Positions 16,594 to 25,176 of a DNA stretch of 64,000 bases are shown here, piece by piece; position 1 is the first letter of the stretch, and each line of letters begins with the position of its first letter. The notes beneath the pieces were generated by a model. It did no database searches. It saw only the letters and a list, made by a program, of their open reading frames with translations, and was not told where the DNA came from. Source of the DNA: Bradyrhizobium sp. MOS003 (lineage in GTDB: Bacteria > Pseudomonadota > Alphaproteobacteria > Rhizobiales > Xanthobacteraceae); the NCBI RefSeq assembly GCF_003020125.1, contig NZ_PYFW01000003.1:744001-808000 (forward strand). The letters run 5' to 3'. The translations under genes and the position numbers were made by a program.

Positions 16594-17598
16594 ATGAACG
16601 TATCTCCCCGTCCGAACTCAATCATGCAGGCCGCGGTCTTCCACGGCAATGACCGCATCACCATCGAGCGCGTGGCGATGCCCGATGTGGGCACCGGCGA
16701 GGTGCTGGTCAGGATCTCGCGCACCGCGCTGTGCGGCTCCGATTTCAAGCTCTGGCACAAGGGCGCCGAGTTCACCGCCGGGCATGAGATCTTTGGTGTC
16801 GTCGAGCAGCCTGGTCACCGTCTGCATGGCCGCCGTTGCGCGGTCTACATCCCCCTGCATTGCGGCCACTGCGCCGCCTGCACGCGGGGCGACACCCAGA
16901 TGTGCCTGGAAGTCTCGAGCCTGATCGGCTGGAATAGGCCGGGCGGCTATGCGGAATACGTCCCGGTGCCGGAAAACTGTCTGCTGCAGGTGCCTGATGA
17001 CATCGAGGACAGCCTCGCGCCGCTCCTGCTCGACACCATCGGCACCTCCGGCCACGCCGTGCGGTTCGTCAGCCGTGTGGTGCCAGCGAACGAGGCCGGA
17101 CCTGTTCTTGTCATGGGTGCAGGTCCTGTCGGCCTCGGCGTCGTGCTGGCGCTCCATGCGCTCGGCTACAATGACGTCCATGTCGCCGATCCCAACGCGA
17201 CGCGATTGAAAATCGCCCAGTCTTTCGGTGCAAAAGCACATCCGGTCGGTGATACCTCGAAGCGCTTTGCGCTCATCATGGAATGCTCCGGCGCGCATGC
17301 GGCCAGAAACCTCGGCATCGAGCTGGTCCTGCCGCGCGGGGCGCTGGTTCTGGTCGGCGAGAACGCCGCGCCCTGGACCATCGAGGAAGGCAAGGTCTTC
17401 CGTCGCAAGGACTTTTACATGATCCGGACCTTCTATTTCCCGGTTTCGGATTTCGAGCCGAATGTCGAGCTGCTGCGCAAATACAAGGACGAGTATCGCG
17501 TCCTCGTCGATGGCGAGTTCGGCCTTTCGGCTCTCCCCGAGAATTTCGCCCGCTTCGCCAAGGGCGAGCTGATCAAGCCCGTGCTGGCGCTGGACTGA
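16594..17598 (+). CDS. Zinc-dependent alcohol dehydrogenase (polyol dehydrogenase-like)
   Basis: A 334-residue medium-chain dehydrogenase. Catalytic zinc ligands are suggested by LCGSD and GHE, and a structural zinc lobe by CGHCAAC plus a further Cys (MCL). The nucleotide fold carries GAGPVG. Members of this group oxidise secondary alcohols of polyols or sugars. Its place between permeases and ATPase of a sugar importer suggests oxidation of the imported polyol or sugar to a ketose. ATG 16594 is preferred over the TTG just before it; ATG 16624 lacks a ribosome site. Confidence 0.85.
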   Translation: MNVSPRPNSIMQAAVFHGNDRITIERVAMPDVGTGEVLVRISRTALCGSDFKLWHKGAEFTAGHEIFGVVEQPGHRLHGRRCAVYIPLHCGHCAACTRGDTQMCLEVSSLIGWNRPGGYAEYVPVPENCLLQVPDDIEDSLAPLLLDTIGTSGHAVRFVSRVVPANEAGPVLVMGAGPVGLGVVLALHALGYNDVHVADPNATRLKIAQSFGAKAHPVGDTSKRFALIMECSGAHAARNLGIELVLPRGALVLVGENAAPWTIEEGKVFRRKDFYMIRTFYFPVSDFEPNVELLRKYKDEYRVLVDGEFGLSALPENFARFAKGELIKPVLALD

Positions 17599-17603
17599 CG
17601 ATC

Positions 17604-18677
17604 ATGGCCTCGATCTCGATCCGCAACCTCACCAAGCGCTACGGGAATTTCACCGTGATCCCCGATCTCAATCTGGAGATCGCGGACCACGAATTCGTGG
17701 TTTTCGTCGGCCCGTCCGGTTGCGGCAAGTCGACCTTGCTCCGGATCATCGCAGGTCTCGAGCCGATTTCCTCCGGAGACCTCTACATCGGCGACACCCG
17801 CGTCAACGGCGTCCAGGCGGCGCAGCGCGACATCGCGATGGTGTTCCAGGACTACGCGCTCTATCCGCACATGCGGGTTTACGACAACATGTCCTTTGCG
17901 CTGGAACTGCGGGGAACGCCGAAGGCGGAGATCGATGCTCGGGTGAGGCACGCGGCGGCGCTGCTGCACATCGAGCCGTATCTCGACCGCAAGCCGAAGG
18001 AGCTCTCCGGCGGCCAGCGCCAGCGTGTCGCCATGGGACGTGCGATCGTGCGCAACCCCAAAGCCTTCCTGTTCGATGAGCCGCTCTCGAATCTCGACGC
18101 CAAGCTGCGCGGGCAGGTGCGCGCCGAGATCAAGGCGCTGTCGCAGGAGCTCAAGACCACCATGGTCTTCGTGACCCACGACCAGATCGAGGCCATGACC
18201 ATGGCCGACCGCATCGTGGTGCTTCAGAGCGGCACGATCCAGCAATACGACACGCCCGAGGCGGTCTACGAGCGGCCGGCCAACCAGTTCGTGGCCGGCT
18301 TCATCGGCTCCCCGGCCATGAATTTCTTTCCGGTCGAATGGCGCGGGGAGGGAGCGATCCTCTCGCAAGGCGGGACGGCGGTGCCGCTGGATGGTGATAC
18401 CGCGGGCCGCCTGCGCCAGGCCGGAAGCGCCGTGCTGGGCGTTCGCCCGGAGCATTTCGCCGTCACCGCCGATGCGGCCGACGGCATCGCCGTCAACATC
18501 AGGCTGGTCGAGCCGCTCGGCTCGGATACGCTGATCCATTTCGATCTGGCCGGCGGCTCCGCGATCGCGCGGGTCGATCCGGCGCTACGACCAAAGGTCG
18601 GCGATCGCATCATTCTGCGTCCGCAATCCGGCAAGACTCATCTGTTCGATGCCGCCAATGGACAGGTCGTGCAGTGA
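17604..18677 (+). CDS. ABC sugar transporter ATP-binding protein (MalK/UgpC-like)
   Basis: A 357-residue ATPase. It shows Walker A GPSGCGKST, signature LSGGQRQR, Walker B FLFDEPLSNLD and the switch His in FVTHDQ. A C-terminal regulatory beta domain is typical of MalK/UgpC proteins that energise CUT1 importers. It follows the dehydrogenase by 5 bases, and its stop overlaps the GTG start of the kinase by 4 bases. Confidence 0.92.
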   Translation: MASISIRNLTKRYGNFTVIPDLNLEIADHEFVVFVGPSGCGKSTLLRIIAGLEPISSGDLYIGDTRVNGVQAAQRDIAMVFQDYALYPHMRVYDNMSFALELRGTPKAEIDARVRHAAALLHIEPYLDRKPKELSGGQRQRVAMGRAIVRNPKAFLFDEPLSNLDAKLRGQVRAEIKALSQELKTTMVFVTHDQIEAMTMADRIVVLQSGTIQQYDTPEAVYERPANQFVAGFIGSPAMNFFPVEWRGEGAILSQGGTAVPLDGDTAGRLRQAGSAVLGVRPEHFAVTADAADGIAVNIRLVEPLGSDTLIHFDLAGGSAIARVDPALRPKVGDRIILRPQSGKTHLFDAANGQVVQ

Positions 18678-19633
18678 GCGCATTGGTCGACATTGGGGAT
18701 CTGTCGGCGCTCGCGGACGTCGCGTCCAAGAGGAGGCCCGTGCACGTGATCTGTCTCGGGTTGTCCGCGCTCGATCAGGTCTGGCGCGTCGATCGGCCGT
18801 TCGCGGGTGGAAGCGAAAAGATCAAGGCCATCGAATATGGCACGCTTGGCGGCGGCATGGCCGCCAATGCCGGCGTCGCGGTGGCAAAGCTCGGTGCGTC
18901 CGTCGCGTTCTGGGGGCGGGCAGGGAACGATGCCGCCGGTCACGAGATGAAGTCGGCCTTCACCGCGGAAGGCGTCGACGTCGAGAATTTCCGACTGTTT
19001 GCCGATGGCCGCTCATCCGTCTCCGGGGTCATCGTCGACAGCTCCGGCGAGCGGCAGATCGTGAACTTCCGCGGTCTCTATCCCGAAGCCGCCGACTGGC
19101 TCCCGCTCGAGGCCGTCTCGCGCGCATCGTCCGTGCTCGCCGATCCCCGCTGGGTCGAGGGCGCCGCGACGTTGTTTCGGGAAGCGCGCGCCCGTGGCAT
19201 CCCGACGGTGCTCGACGGTGACATGGCGGAGCCTGACGTGTTCGAGCGGTTGCTGCCGCTGACCGACCACGCGATCTTTTCCGAGCCTGCACTTGCCGCC
19301 TTTGCCGGCTCGACGGACGATAAATCGCTCGCAACCCTCGCGCGCTTCGGCTGCCGCGTCATCGCCGTCACGCGCGGCGAAGGGGGCGTTAGCTGGTACG
19401 AAAACAGCGAGTTGCACCGGCAGGCCGCTTATACCGTCGACGTCGTCGACACCACGGGCGCGGGCGACGTCTTTCACGGTGCCTATGCGCTGGCAATCGG
19501 CGCTGGTCTCGGCGTGAGCGCCGCCATGGCGTTTTCGGCGGCCGCGGCCGCCATGAAATGCCGCCACGCCGGCGGCCGCAACGGAATCCCCGATATCAAC
19601 GAGTGTCTTGTATTCATGAGGACGAAGCCATGA
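18674..19633 (+). CDS. PfkB-family sugar kinase resembling YihV
   Basis: A 319-residue ribokinase-family enzyme. The glycine-rich N-terminal motif (GGGMAANAGVAVAKLG) and the catalytic-base motif DTTGAGD (Asp265) are intact. By eye the sequence follows remembered E. coli YihV (6-deoxy-6-sulfofructose kinase) closely in several blocks: a VLAD-x-RW segment, VLDGD, DHA-x-FSEP, VDVVDTTGAGDVFHG, and a C-terminal block ending GGR-N/A-GIPD. It probably phosphorylates C1 of a ketose before aldol cleavage by the next enzyme. The GTG start overlaps the ATPase stop; GTG near 18740 is an alternative. The substrate is unproven. Confidence 0.82.
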   Translation: MSALVDIGDLSALADVASKRRPVHVICLGLSALDQVWRVDRPFAGGSEKIKAIEYGTLGGGMAANAGVAVAKLGASVAFWGRAGNDAAGHEMKSAFTAEGVDVENFRLFADGRSSVSGVIVDSSGERQIVNFRGLYPEAADWLPLEAVSRASSVLADPRWVEGAATLFREARARGIPTVLDGDMAEPDVFERLLPLTDHAIFSEPALAAFAGSTDDKSLATLARFGCRVIAVTRGEGGVSWYENSELHRQAAYTVDVVDTTGAGDVFHGAYALAIGAGLGVSAAMAFSAAAAAMKCRHAGGRNGIPDINECLVFMRTKP

Positions 19634-20667
19634 GAACGATTGGAAAGAACCGCGGCCTGGCACGGCTTGCAGACGCGGATGGCCACTTTCGCATGGTCGC
19701 GCTGGACCAGCGGCCGCCTTTGTTCGATGCCATCGCCAAAGCAAAGGGCATCACGCGGGAGCAGGTCGAATATTCCGACGTCACGGCGGCGAAACGCCTC
19801 CTCGTCGAGAACCTTGCGCCGCATTGCAGCTCAATGCTGTTCGACCCCAATTTCGCCGTGCCCGCTGCGATCGATCTGCTGCCGCCGCGCTGCGGCTTGA
19901 TCATGACGCTGGAAGAACACCGCGTCGAGGAAACCGCGGGCGGCCGCAAGTCGCGCGCCATCACCAACTGGAGCGTGGAGAAAATCCGCGCCATGAGCGG
20001 CGACGCCGTCAAGGTGCTGGCCTGGTACCGGCCGGATGCCGATGCCGCGGTGAACGATCACCAGAAGAAATTCGTGCGCGAGATCGGCGAAGACTGCGCC
20101 CGTCACGACATTCCCTACGTGCTCGAACTGCTGGTCTATCCGTTCCTCGGCAGCGCCAACCACACCCCAGATTACGTGGAATCGCCGGGCAAGCTCCCCG
20201 GCCTCGTCATCGACAGCGTGCGCGAGTTTGCGAAGCCCGAATACAACGTCGACCTGCTCAAGCTGGAGAGCCCGCTGGCGGCCAACAGCCTGCCGGCCCG
20301 TGACGGCAGTGCGGAGGCCAAGGCTGCGCAGAAGGAGTTCGATGCGATCGGCGATATCTGCCGCGGTCGCAATATCCCCTGGGTGCTGCTCTCGGGCGGC
20401 GCTGCGCCGGAGAAATTCGAGCGCGTGCTCGACTATTCCTATGCGGCGGGCGCGAGCGGCTTCCTCGCAGGTCGCACCATCTGGCTCGATGCGGTGCTGA
20501 AGAATTTCCCGGATCGCGCCGCAGTGTCTGCCAGCCTGCGCAAGGACGGCCTCCACGTTTTGGAACGGCTCAGCGAGTTGACCAAGGCCAAGGGTACGGC
20601 ATGGAGAGCGCGCTACCCTGTTTTCAGCGATATCAAGCAGGAAGGGGACTTCGCGCGCGCTTACTGA
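19630..20667 (+). CDS. LacD-type class I aldolase
   Basis: A 345-residue enzyme of the tagatose-1,6-bisphosphate aldolase (LacD) and sulfofructose-phosphate aldolase (YihT) superfamily. Diagnostic features are ALDQR near the start, SSMLFDPNF, the Schiff-base lysine at residue 211 in NVDLLKLESP, and a C-terminal phosphate-binding segment (ASGFLAGRTIW). It overlaps the kinase stop by 4 bases. Together they suggest ketose to ketose-1-phosphate to dihydroxyacetone phosphate plus an aldehyde. The overall match is nearer LacD than YihT in length and middle region. Confidence 0.85.
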   Translation: MRTIGKNRGLARLADADGHFRMVALDQRPPLFDAIAKAKGITREQVEYSDVTAAKRLLVENLAPHCSSMLFDPNFAVPAAIDLLPPRCGLIMTLEEHRVEETAGGRKSRAITNWSVEKIRAMSGDAVKVLAWYRPDADAAVNDHQKKFVREIGEDCARHDIPYVLELLVYPFLGSANHTPDYVESPGKLPGLVIDSVREFAKPEYNVDLLKLESPLAANSLPARDGSAEAKAAQKEFDAIGDICRGRNIPWVLLSGGAAPEKFERVLDYSYAAGASGFLAGRTIWLDAVLKNFPDRAAVSASLRKDGLHVLERLSELTKAKGTAWRARYPVFSDIKQEGDFARAY

Positions 20668-20706
20668 GATGGTGGCGGCTCCGCGTCGTCTCGCAGGATC
20701 TGCAGC

Positions 20707-20965
20707 GTGACTGACGGCTTCACCATCCGTTCGATCGATGCGTTCGATTATCGTTATTCCGCTGGGAACGCTGGTGGTGACGTGATCCGGCGGGATGGTC
20801 AACCGTCCCGCCGTCTTCGTTCGCGTGATTGACGAAGACGGCTTCGAAGGACGGGGCGAAGCTTGGTCCAACGTTCCAGCACCGGGCGCGAGCATCGCGC
20901 CAGGATCGTCAACGAAGTGCTCACGCCCGGCCTTGTCGAGCGCAAGTTCGACGAGTTCTCGGCTA
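20707..20965 (+). pseudogene. Frameshifted remnant of an enolase-superfamily (mandelate racemase-type) gene
   Basis: Translation from GTG 20707 gives an N-terminal strand like that of mandelate racemase/muconate lactonizing enzymes (FTIRSIDAFDYRY). After about 30 codons the reading shifts by one frame into VNRPAVFVRVIDEDGFEGRGEAW (given here only as positions 20795-20870 to be exact), then back near 20884 into IVNEVLTPGLVERKFDEF. The joined pieces correspond to about the first 80 residues of a sugar-acid dehydratase-type protein. The rest is missing, cut off where the convergent ABC ATPase gene ends. It is a dead, truncated gene that may once have belonged to the sugar cluster. Confidence 0.75.
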
Positions 20966-21835
20966 AAGCACTTCGGCCAAGGACTGGCCGTGCAGCTCGA
21001 TGTCCAACCCCCGCATGCCGAGGTCGCTGATCTCGCCGCCCATCGCCTTCAGGCTCTCCTCGCGGATCAGGGACATCAGCCCGCGGCGCAGTGCCAGGAA
21101 TTCCGAGGACATCATCATCGACTGCTGTCGCGGCCGTTCCAGCGGGATCGGAACCTCAGCCTTGATCGAACCGGGGCGCGCGGTCATGCAGTAGACGCGG
21201 TCGGACAGAAAGATCGCCTCGTCGATGTCGTGGGTGACGAACAGCACCGAGATCTTCAGCCGCTGCCACATGTTGGTGAGGATCTGCTGCATGATGACGC
21301 GGGTCTGGGCGTCGAGCGCACCGAACGGCTCATCCAGCAGCAGCACCTTCGGTCCCGTCGCAAGCGCGCGAACGATTCCGACGCGCTGCTTCATGCCGCC
21401 CGAGAGCTTTTCCGGATAGTGCTTCTCGAAGGCCTCCAGGCCCGCTAGCCCGAGCAGCGTCCGGGCGGCGCGCTCGCGCTGCGAGCGCGGCATGCCGCGC
21501 ATCTTCAGGCCGAACTCGACGTTTTCCCGCACCGTCTTCCAGGGAAACAGCGAATATTGCTGGAACACCATGCCGCGCTCGGCGCTGGGTCCGCTCACAC
21601 GTTCGCCGTCGACGGTGACGATACCGGTGGTCGGCTTGAGGAAGCCCGCGACCGCATTGAGCAGCGTGGATTTTCCGCAGCCGGAGGGCCCGACGATCGA
21701 GACGAATTCGCCCGGCTTCACATGGATCTGGGTGTCGGTGACGGCCTGGACCGGTCCCTCGATGCTGTCATAGCTGAGGGAAAAGTTCGTGACCTCGATG
21801 TGTCCTTGCGGTGCCTTGGCGGGAATCTCGTTCAT
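20963..21835 (-). CDS. ABC transporter ATPase, nitrate/sulfonate/taurine type
   Basis: A 290-residue ATPase with Walker A GPSGCGKST, signature LSGGMKQR, Walker B LLLDEPFGALD and the switch in FVTHD. The group (SsuB/TauB/NrtD) drives uptake of sulfonates, nitrate and similar anions. The ATG at 21835 overlaps the permease stop by 4 bases and has a GGAGAG ribosome site, so it is preferred to a GTG 12 bases upstream. It is the last gene of a three-gene leftward operon. Confidence 0.9.
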   Translation of the reverse strand: MNEIPAKAPQGHIEVTNFSLSYDSIEGPVQAVTDTQIHVKPGEFVSIVGPSGCGKSTLLNAVAGFLKPTTGIVTVDGERVSGPSAERGMVFQQYSLFPWKTVRENVEFGLKMRGMPRSQRERAARTLLGLAGLEAFEKHYPEKLSGGMKQRVGIVRALATGPKVLLLDEPFGALDAQTRVIMQQILTNMWQRLKISVLFVTHDIDEAIFLSDRVYCMTARPGSIKAEVPIPLERPRQQSMMMSSEFLALRRGLMSLIREESLKAMGGEISDLGMRGLDIELHGQSLAEVL

Positions 21836-22728
21836 TTGGCTCTCCACGGCATCACCAATTGTCCGGCGCCCCGGATCAGCAGACTCGATCCCAAGCCGAG
21901 AACGCCGATCGCGATCATGCCGAGCGCGATGTCGGCATACTGCACCAGCGAATAGGCCTCCCAGGTAAAATAGCCGATGCCGTACTGGCCCGAGATCATC
22001 TCGGCTGCGATCAGCGACACCCAGGCCACGCCCATGCCGACGGTGAGACCGGTGAAGATGTGCGGCAGCGAGGCCGGAAAATACACCTCGCGGAAGATCG
22101 ATCGCTCACGCGCACCGAGACATTGCGCTGCGCGCACCAGCACGGGATCGACCAGCGTCATGCCGTGAAGTGTATTCACCAGGATCGGGAAGAACGAGCC
22201 GAGGAAGGTGATGAAGACGATGCTCTGCTCGTTGGTCGGCCAAAGCATGATCGCCATCGGCACCCAGGCGATCGCCGGGATCGGCCGCAGCACTTCCGCG
22301 ACCGGGAAGATGATCTCGTGGATGAGCTTGAAGCGGCCCATGATCAGGCCGAGCGGCACGCCAATGATGGCTGCGAGCGAGAAGCCGATGAGGATGCGCC
22401 GACAGCTCAGAACGATATGCAGCAGGAATTTGGGGTCGTGGATCGCCTTGGTGAAGCTGGCATAGACCGCGAGTGGCGAGGGCACGTTGGTGAAGCGCAC
22501 GAAAAACACGACGCGATAGGTCGTGAGCAGGTGCCAGACCAGGAGGAATGCCAGCAGCGAGGTAACGCCGATCGCAATCGCGCGCAGGCCGCTGCGGTTC
22601 AGTCGGTACCAGCGCAGCGCGAGTGTTCCGAAGGAGGGCGGTCTGGCGATGGGCTCCGGGCCCGCCGCTGCAATGGCTGTTGCCGGCATGCTGTCCTCGG
22701 GCTGTCTGAGGATGGCGGAGCTGCTCAC
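21832..22728 (-). CDS. ABC transporter permease, nitrate/sulfonate/taurine type
   Basis: A 298-residue inner-membrane permease of the SsuC/TauC/NrtB group with about six hydrophobic segments. A coupling loop is visible around VRAAQCLGARERSIFREV. The GTG at 22728 overlaps the stop of the binding-protein gene by 4 bases and is taken as the start; frame continues upstream only as an antisense shadow. It imports the ligand captured by the binding protein with the downstream ATPase. Confidence 0.88.
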   Translation of the reverse strand: MSSSAILRQPEDSMPATAIAAAGPEPIARPPSFGTLALRWYRLNRSGLRAIAIGVTSLLAFLLVWHLLTTYRVVFFVRFTNVPSPLAVYASFTKAIHDPKFLLHIVLSCRRILIGFSLAAIIGVPLGLIMGRFKLIHEIIFPVAEVLRPIPAIAWVPMAIMLWPTNEQSIVFITFLGSFFPILVNTLHGMTLVDPVLVRAAQCLGARERSIFREVYFPASLPHIFTGLTVGMGVAWVSLIAAEMISGQYGIGYFTWEAYSLVQYADIALGMIAIGVLGLGSSLLIRGAGQLVMPWRAK

Positions 22729-24158
22729 GTCTTGCCTCCGCTGACTGCTGCCTTCACCGCGTCGTCGAAGCCGAGCACCTTGCCGCCGACCTTGGCGGCG
22801 TAGGCTTCGGCGTCCTTTTTCAGCAGGAACGGGGCGACCTCGCCATCGCCGACCGCGAAGAAGGCCTGGTCGGCGAACAGCTTGATGCCGCGCGTGGTGT
22901 CGAAGACGTAAGCGACGTTGATCTTCTTGCCCTTGGCCTTGAAGTCGGCATAGGCGCCCAACGTACACGCCGCGGACGCAAACGGCATGATGCCGGAATC
23001 ATCCACCCAGACCTCGCCGGCCTTGCGCGGATCGGCGATCGGCTTCTTGCAAAAGGCGTCTTCGCCGGAGATCTCGTAATTCTTGGTGCTCGCGAGCTGC
23101 GCGTCGTAATCGAGCTTCATCTCGGCATAGGCTTTGCGGATATAGCCGTCGTCGACCCATTTCTTCGGATCGAACTCCTTCATCCGGCCGAGATTTTGCA
23201 GAACCTTGACGTCGGCAGTCGCGGCGTCGATCAACGCCGGCTTGACCGTGGGATCGGTGGTCATGTTGCCGCTCGGCCCCAGGAAGATGTAGACGACCTC
23301 CTTGCTGATGCCGGTCCATTCCTGGATCTTTTCCGCGGCGCGCTTGGGATCTTCGCGCAGCCACTGATTGGCGGCGATGACCGCCTTCAGATAGGCAGTG
23401 ACGACCTCCGGATATTTCTCGGCGAAATCGGTGCGGACCACGATGCCGTGGAAGGTCGGGACGTTGGTCTCGACGCCGTCGAAGATTTTCCGTGCGAAGC
23501 CGCGGAACGGCAGCAGCTCGGCGAAGGGAACGAAGTCGGCATGTGCGTCGATCTTCTTCTCCTGGAGATTGGTCGAGCCGACCTCGGGGCTCTGGCTGAC
23601 GAGCTGGAAGAAGTCGGGGGTATAACCACGGTCCTGCATCGCCTTCAGCACCATGCCATGAGCGGCGGAGCCGAACGGTACGCTGACGAGCTTGCCCTTG
23701 AGATCGGCGAGATCGTAATAGGGCGAGTCCTTGTGAACGACGATGCCGTTGCCGGAGCCTGACAGGCTGTAGGCGGCGATGCCGATCAGGCGGCTCTTGC
23801 TCTCGGGGTTGCTCTCGAACGTGAAGCCATTCACGATCAGCGGATAGTCGCCCATCATGCCGATCTGCAGCTTGTTCGCCATCATCGCGTTGGTGACGGG
23901 CGGACCCGACGTGAAGTTCTGCCACTCCAGTTCGAACTTGATGTTGCTGTATTTGCCGTCTTTGGGCAGGTATTTCTCGAGCAGGTGCAACTGGCGGATG
24001 ACGACACCGGCGGTCACCGTGTTGGTTGTGGTGTCCTGCGTTCCGATGCCGAGCGTGACCGTTTCCGCCAAGGCCGGTTGCGCGACCAGAAGGGCCAGCG
24101 ACGTCACCGACGTCGCGATCGAGAGCGTGGAAAGATGGCGGACCATTCTCATCCTCAT
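22725..24158 (-). CDS. ABC substrate-binding protein fused to a NosL-like domain
   Basis: A 477-residue exported protein; the signal peptide ends near QPALAE (about residue 32). The first roughly 350 residues resemble NMT1/SsuA-type binding proteins. From about residue 365 the sequence changes to a block with two cysteines (DAFCKK and AACTLGAYADF), then VAYVFDTTRG, then a FFAVGDGEVAPF segment, ending with a KVLGFDD-type motif. This recalls NosL, a copper-binding accessory lipoprotein. Such a fusion is unusual. Starts at ATG 24158, 24152 or 24146 are possible; 24146 has the better ribosome site. It leads the leftward transporter operon. Confidence 0.8.
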   Translation of the reverse strand: MRMRMVRHLSTLSIATSVTSLALLVAQPALAETVTLGIGTQDTTTNTVTAGVVIRQLHLLEKYLPKDGKYSNIKFELEWQNFTSGPPVTNAMMANKLQIGMMGDYPLIVNGFTFESNPESKSRLIGIAAYSLSGSGNGIVVHKDSPYYDLADLKGKLVSVPFGSAAHGMVLKAMQDRGYTPDFFQLVSQSPEVGSTNLQEKKIDAHADFVPFAELLPFRGFARKIFDGVETNVPTFHGIVVRTDFAEKYPEVVTAYLKAVIAANQWLREDPKRAAEKIQEWTGISKEVVYIFLGPSGNMTTDPTVKPALIDAATADVKVLQNLGRMKEFDPKKWVDDGYIRKAYAEMKLDYDAQLASTKNYEISGEDAFCKKPIADPRKAGEVWVDDSGIMPFASAACTLGAYADFKAKGKKINVAYVFDTTRGIKLFADQAFFAVGDGEVAPFLLKKDAEAYAAKVGGKVLGFDDAVKAAVSGGKT

Positions 24159-24230
24159 TCGGTTGGACGTGCTGTGGTTGCCATGATTGGGTGAGGGCCC
24201 GGTCAGGGCAAATCCGGAATGACCGCTGCA

Positions 24231-24243
24231 GTCGATTAGTTGC
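24231..24243 (-). promoter_or_regulatory. Repeated operator-like motif, copy C
   Basis: On the minus strand this reads GCAACTAATCGAC, about 75 bases upstream of the binding-protein gene. It matches three other copies in the same cluster (25640, 25690 and 26577). It is placed to control the transporter operon. Confidence 0.45.
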
Positions 24244-24327
24244 CGGGAAAAGCTGATTGCATACTCCTTGAGCAGTCCTGCACTATAAAGCCGCTTGCCT
24301 GTGCACGGGCCGTGATCGCAAATTCGG

Positions 24328-25101
24328 TCAATCGGATGCGTGGCCGCGCATCTCTTCCAGCACGTCTGCCCGGCAGACCACGATCTGCGATCGCTTGGTC
24401 AGCACGATTCCCTTTTCCTGCATCCGCTTCAGGCTGATCGTGACCCATTGCCTGGTGGCTCCGACCATGTGTGCAATGTCGGCATGGGTGAAGGTGGCTG
24501 CGATCACCCTGCCATCGGCGTCCTCGACGCCATAGAGCTCGACGAGGTGTAGCAACAGATGCGCAAGGCGCTGCGTGATCGAGCGCGTTCCAAGCATCTG
24601 GGCGAGAGCCGAGTAGCATTTGCCCTTGAACGTGAGGCCCTCGATCAGGCCGATCGCAAGGTTCGGAATCTCGACGGCAAGGGACCGCAACTCTCTTCCG
24701 GGAAGGTGCACGACGCTGCAATTGCTGGACGCAACACCGGACCATTGATGCACGGTGCCTTCGAACACTTCCGGCCCGCCGACGAAATTGCCGACATGCC
24801 AATAGGCCAGCGTGATCTCGCGCCCAAGCGGAGAGGTGTAGAACACCCGGATGCGGCCGCTCTCGATCAGCCAGATGCCGTCATGCCTGCCGCCCTGGCT
24901 GAACAGGGTCTGGCCGCGGTTGAGCACTTTTCGGCGGCCCTGCTTCAACACCAACTCCCGCTCGCGCGGCGAGAGCTTGTCCATCAGCGGCGGGGGGCCG
25001 CCGATCCATTGCTGGTTCTCGGTGAGCAGCAGCGAGGAGCTGCCTGCAGGCCGGACTGCCGGGGGAACAGCCCCGCGAACCACATTCGCCGCCTGCAACA
25101 T
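24328..25101 (-). CDS. Crp/Fnr-family transcriptional regulator
   Basis: A 257-residue regulator with an N-terminal cyclic-nucleotide-binding-type domain and a C-terminal winged helix. The recognition helix region reads HMVGATRQWVTISLKRMQ, which differs from the Crp and Fnr consensus recognition helices. The N-terminus lacks the four-cysteine cluster of oxygen-sensing Fnr. The ATG at 25101 is preceded by GGAGGT at a good distance. It sits inside the cluster and is the obvious candidate to read the repeated GCAACTARTYG motif. The effector is unknown. Confidence 0.85.
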   Translation of the reverse strand: MLQAANVVRGAVPPAVRPAGSSSLLLTENQQWIGGPPPLMDKLSPRERELVLKQGRRKVLNRGQTLFSQGGRHDGIWLIESGRIRVFYTSPLGREITLAYWHVGNFVGGPEVFEGTVHQWSGVASSNCSVVHLPGRELRSLAVEIPNLAIGLIEGLTFKGKCYSALAQMLGTRSITQRLAHLLLHLVELYGVEDADGRVIAATFTHADIAHMVGATRQWVTISLKRMQEKGIVLTKRSQIVVCRADVLEEMRGHASD

Positions 25102-25176
25102 CGTCAACCTCCGGAACGTTCAAATCGTTCTAAAGAGGAGCAATGTCCGTGCCAGATAGGGGTGATCTACTTTCTG

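Noticed and set aside
18674..20667. A complete sulfo-EMP (sulfoquinovose) pathway
   Set aside because: Only a YihV-like kinase and a LacD/YihT-superfamily aldolase are seen; sulfoquinovosidase, isomerase and sulfolactaldehyde enzymes are absent from the window.
20795..21448. A 217-codon plus-strand gene
   Set aside because: Only its first 30 or so codons resemble a real protein (an enolase-superfamily fragment); the rest is antisense to the ABC ATPase gene.
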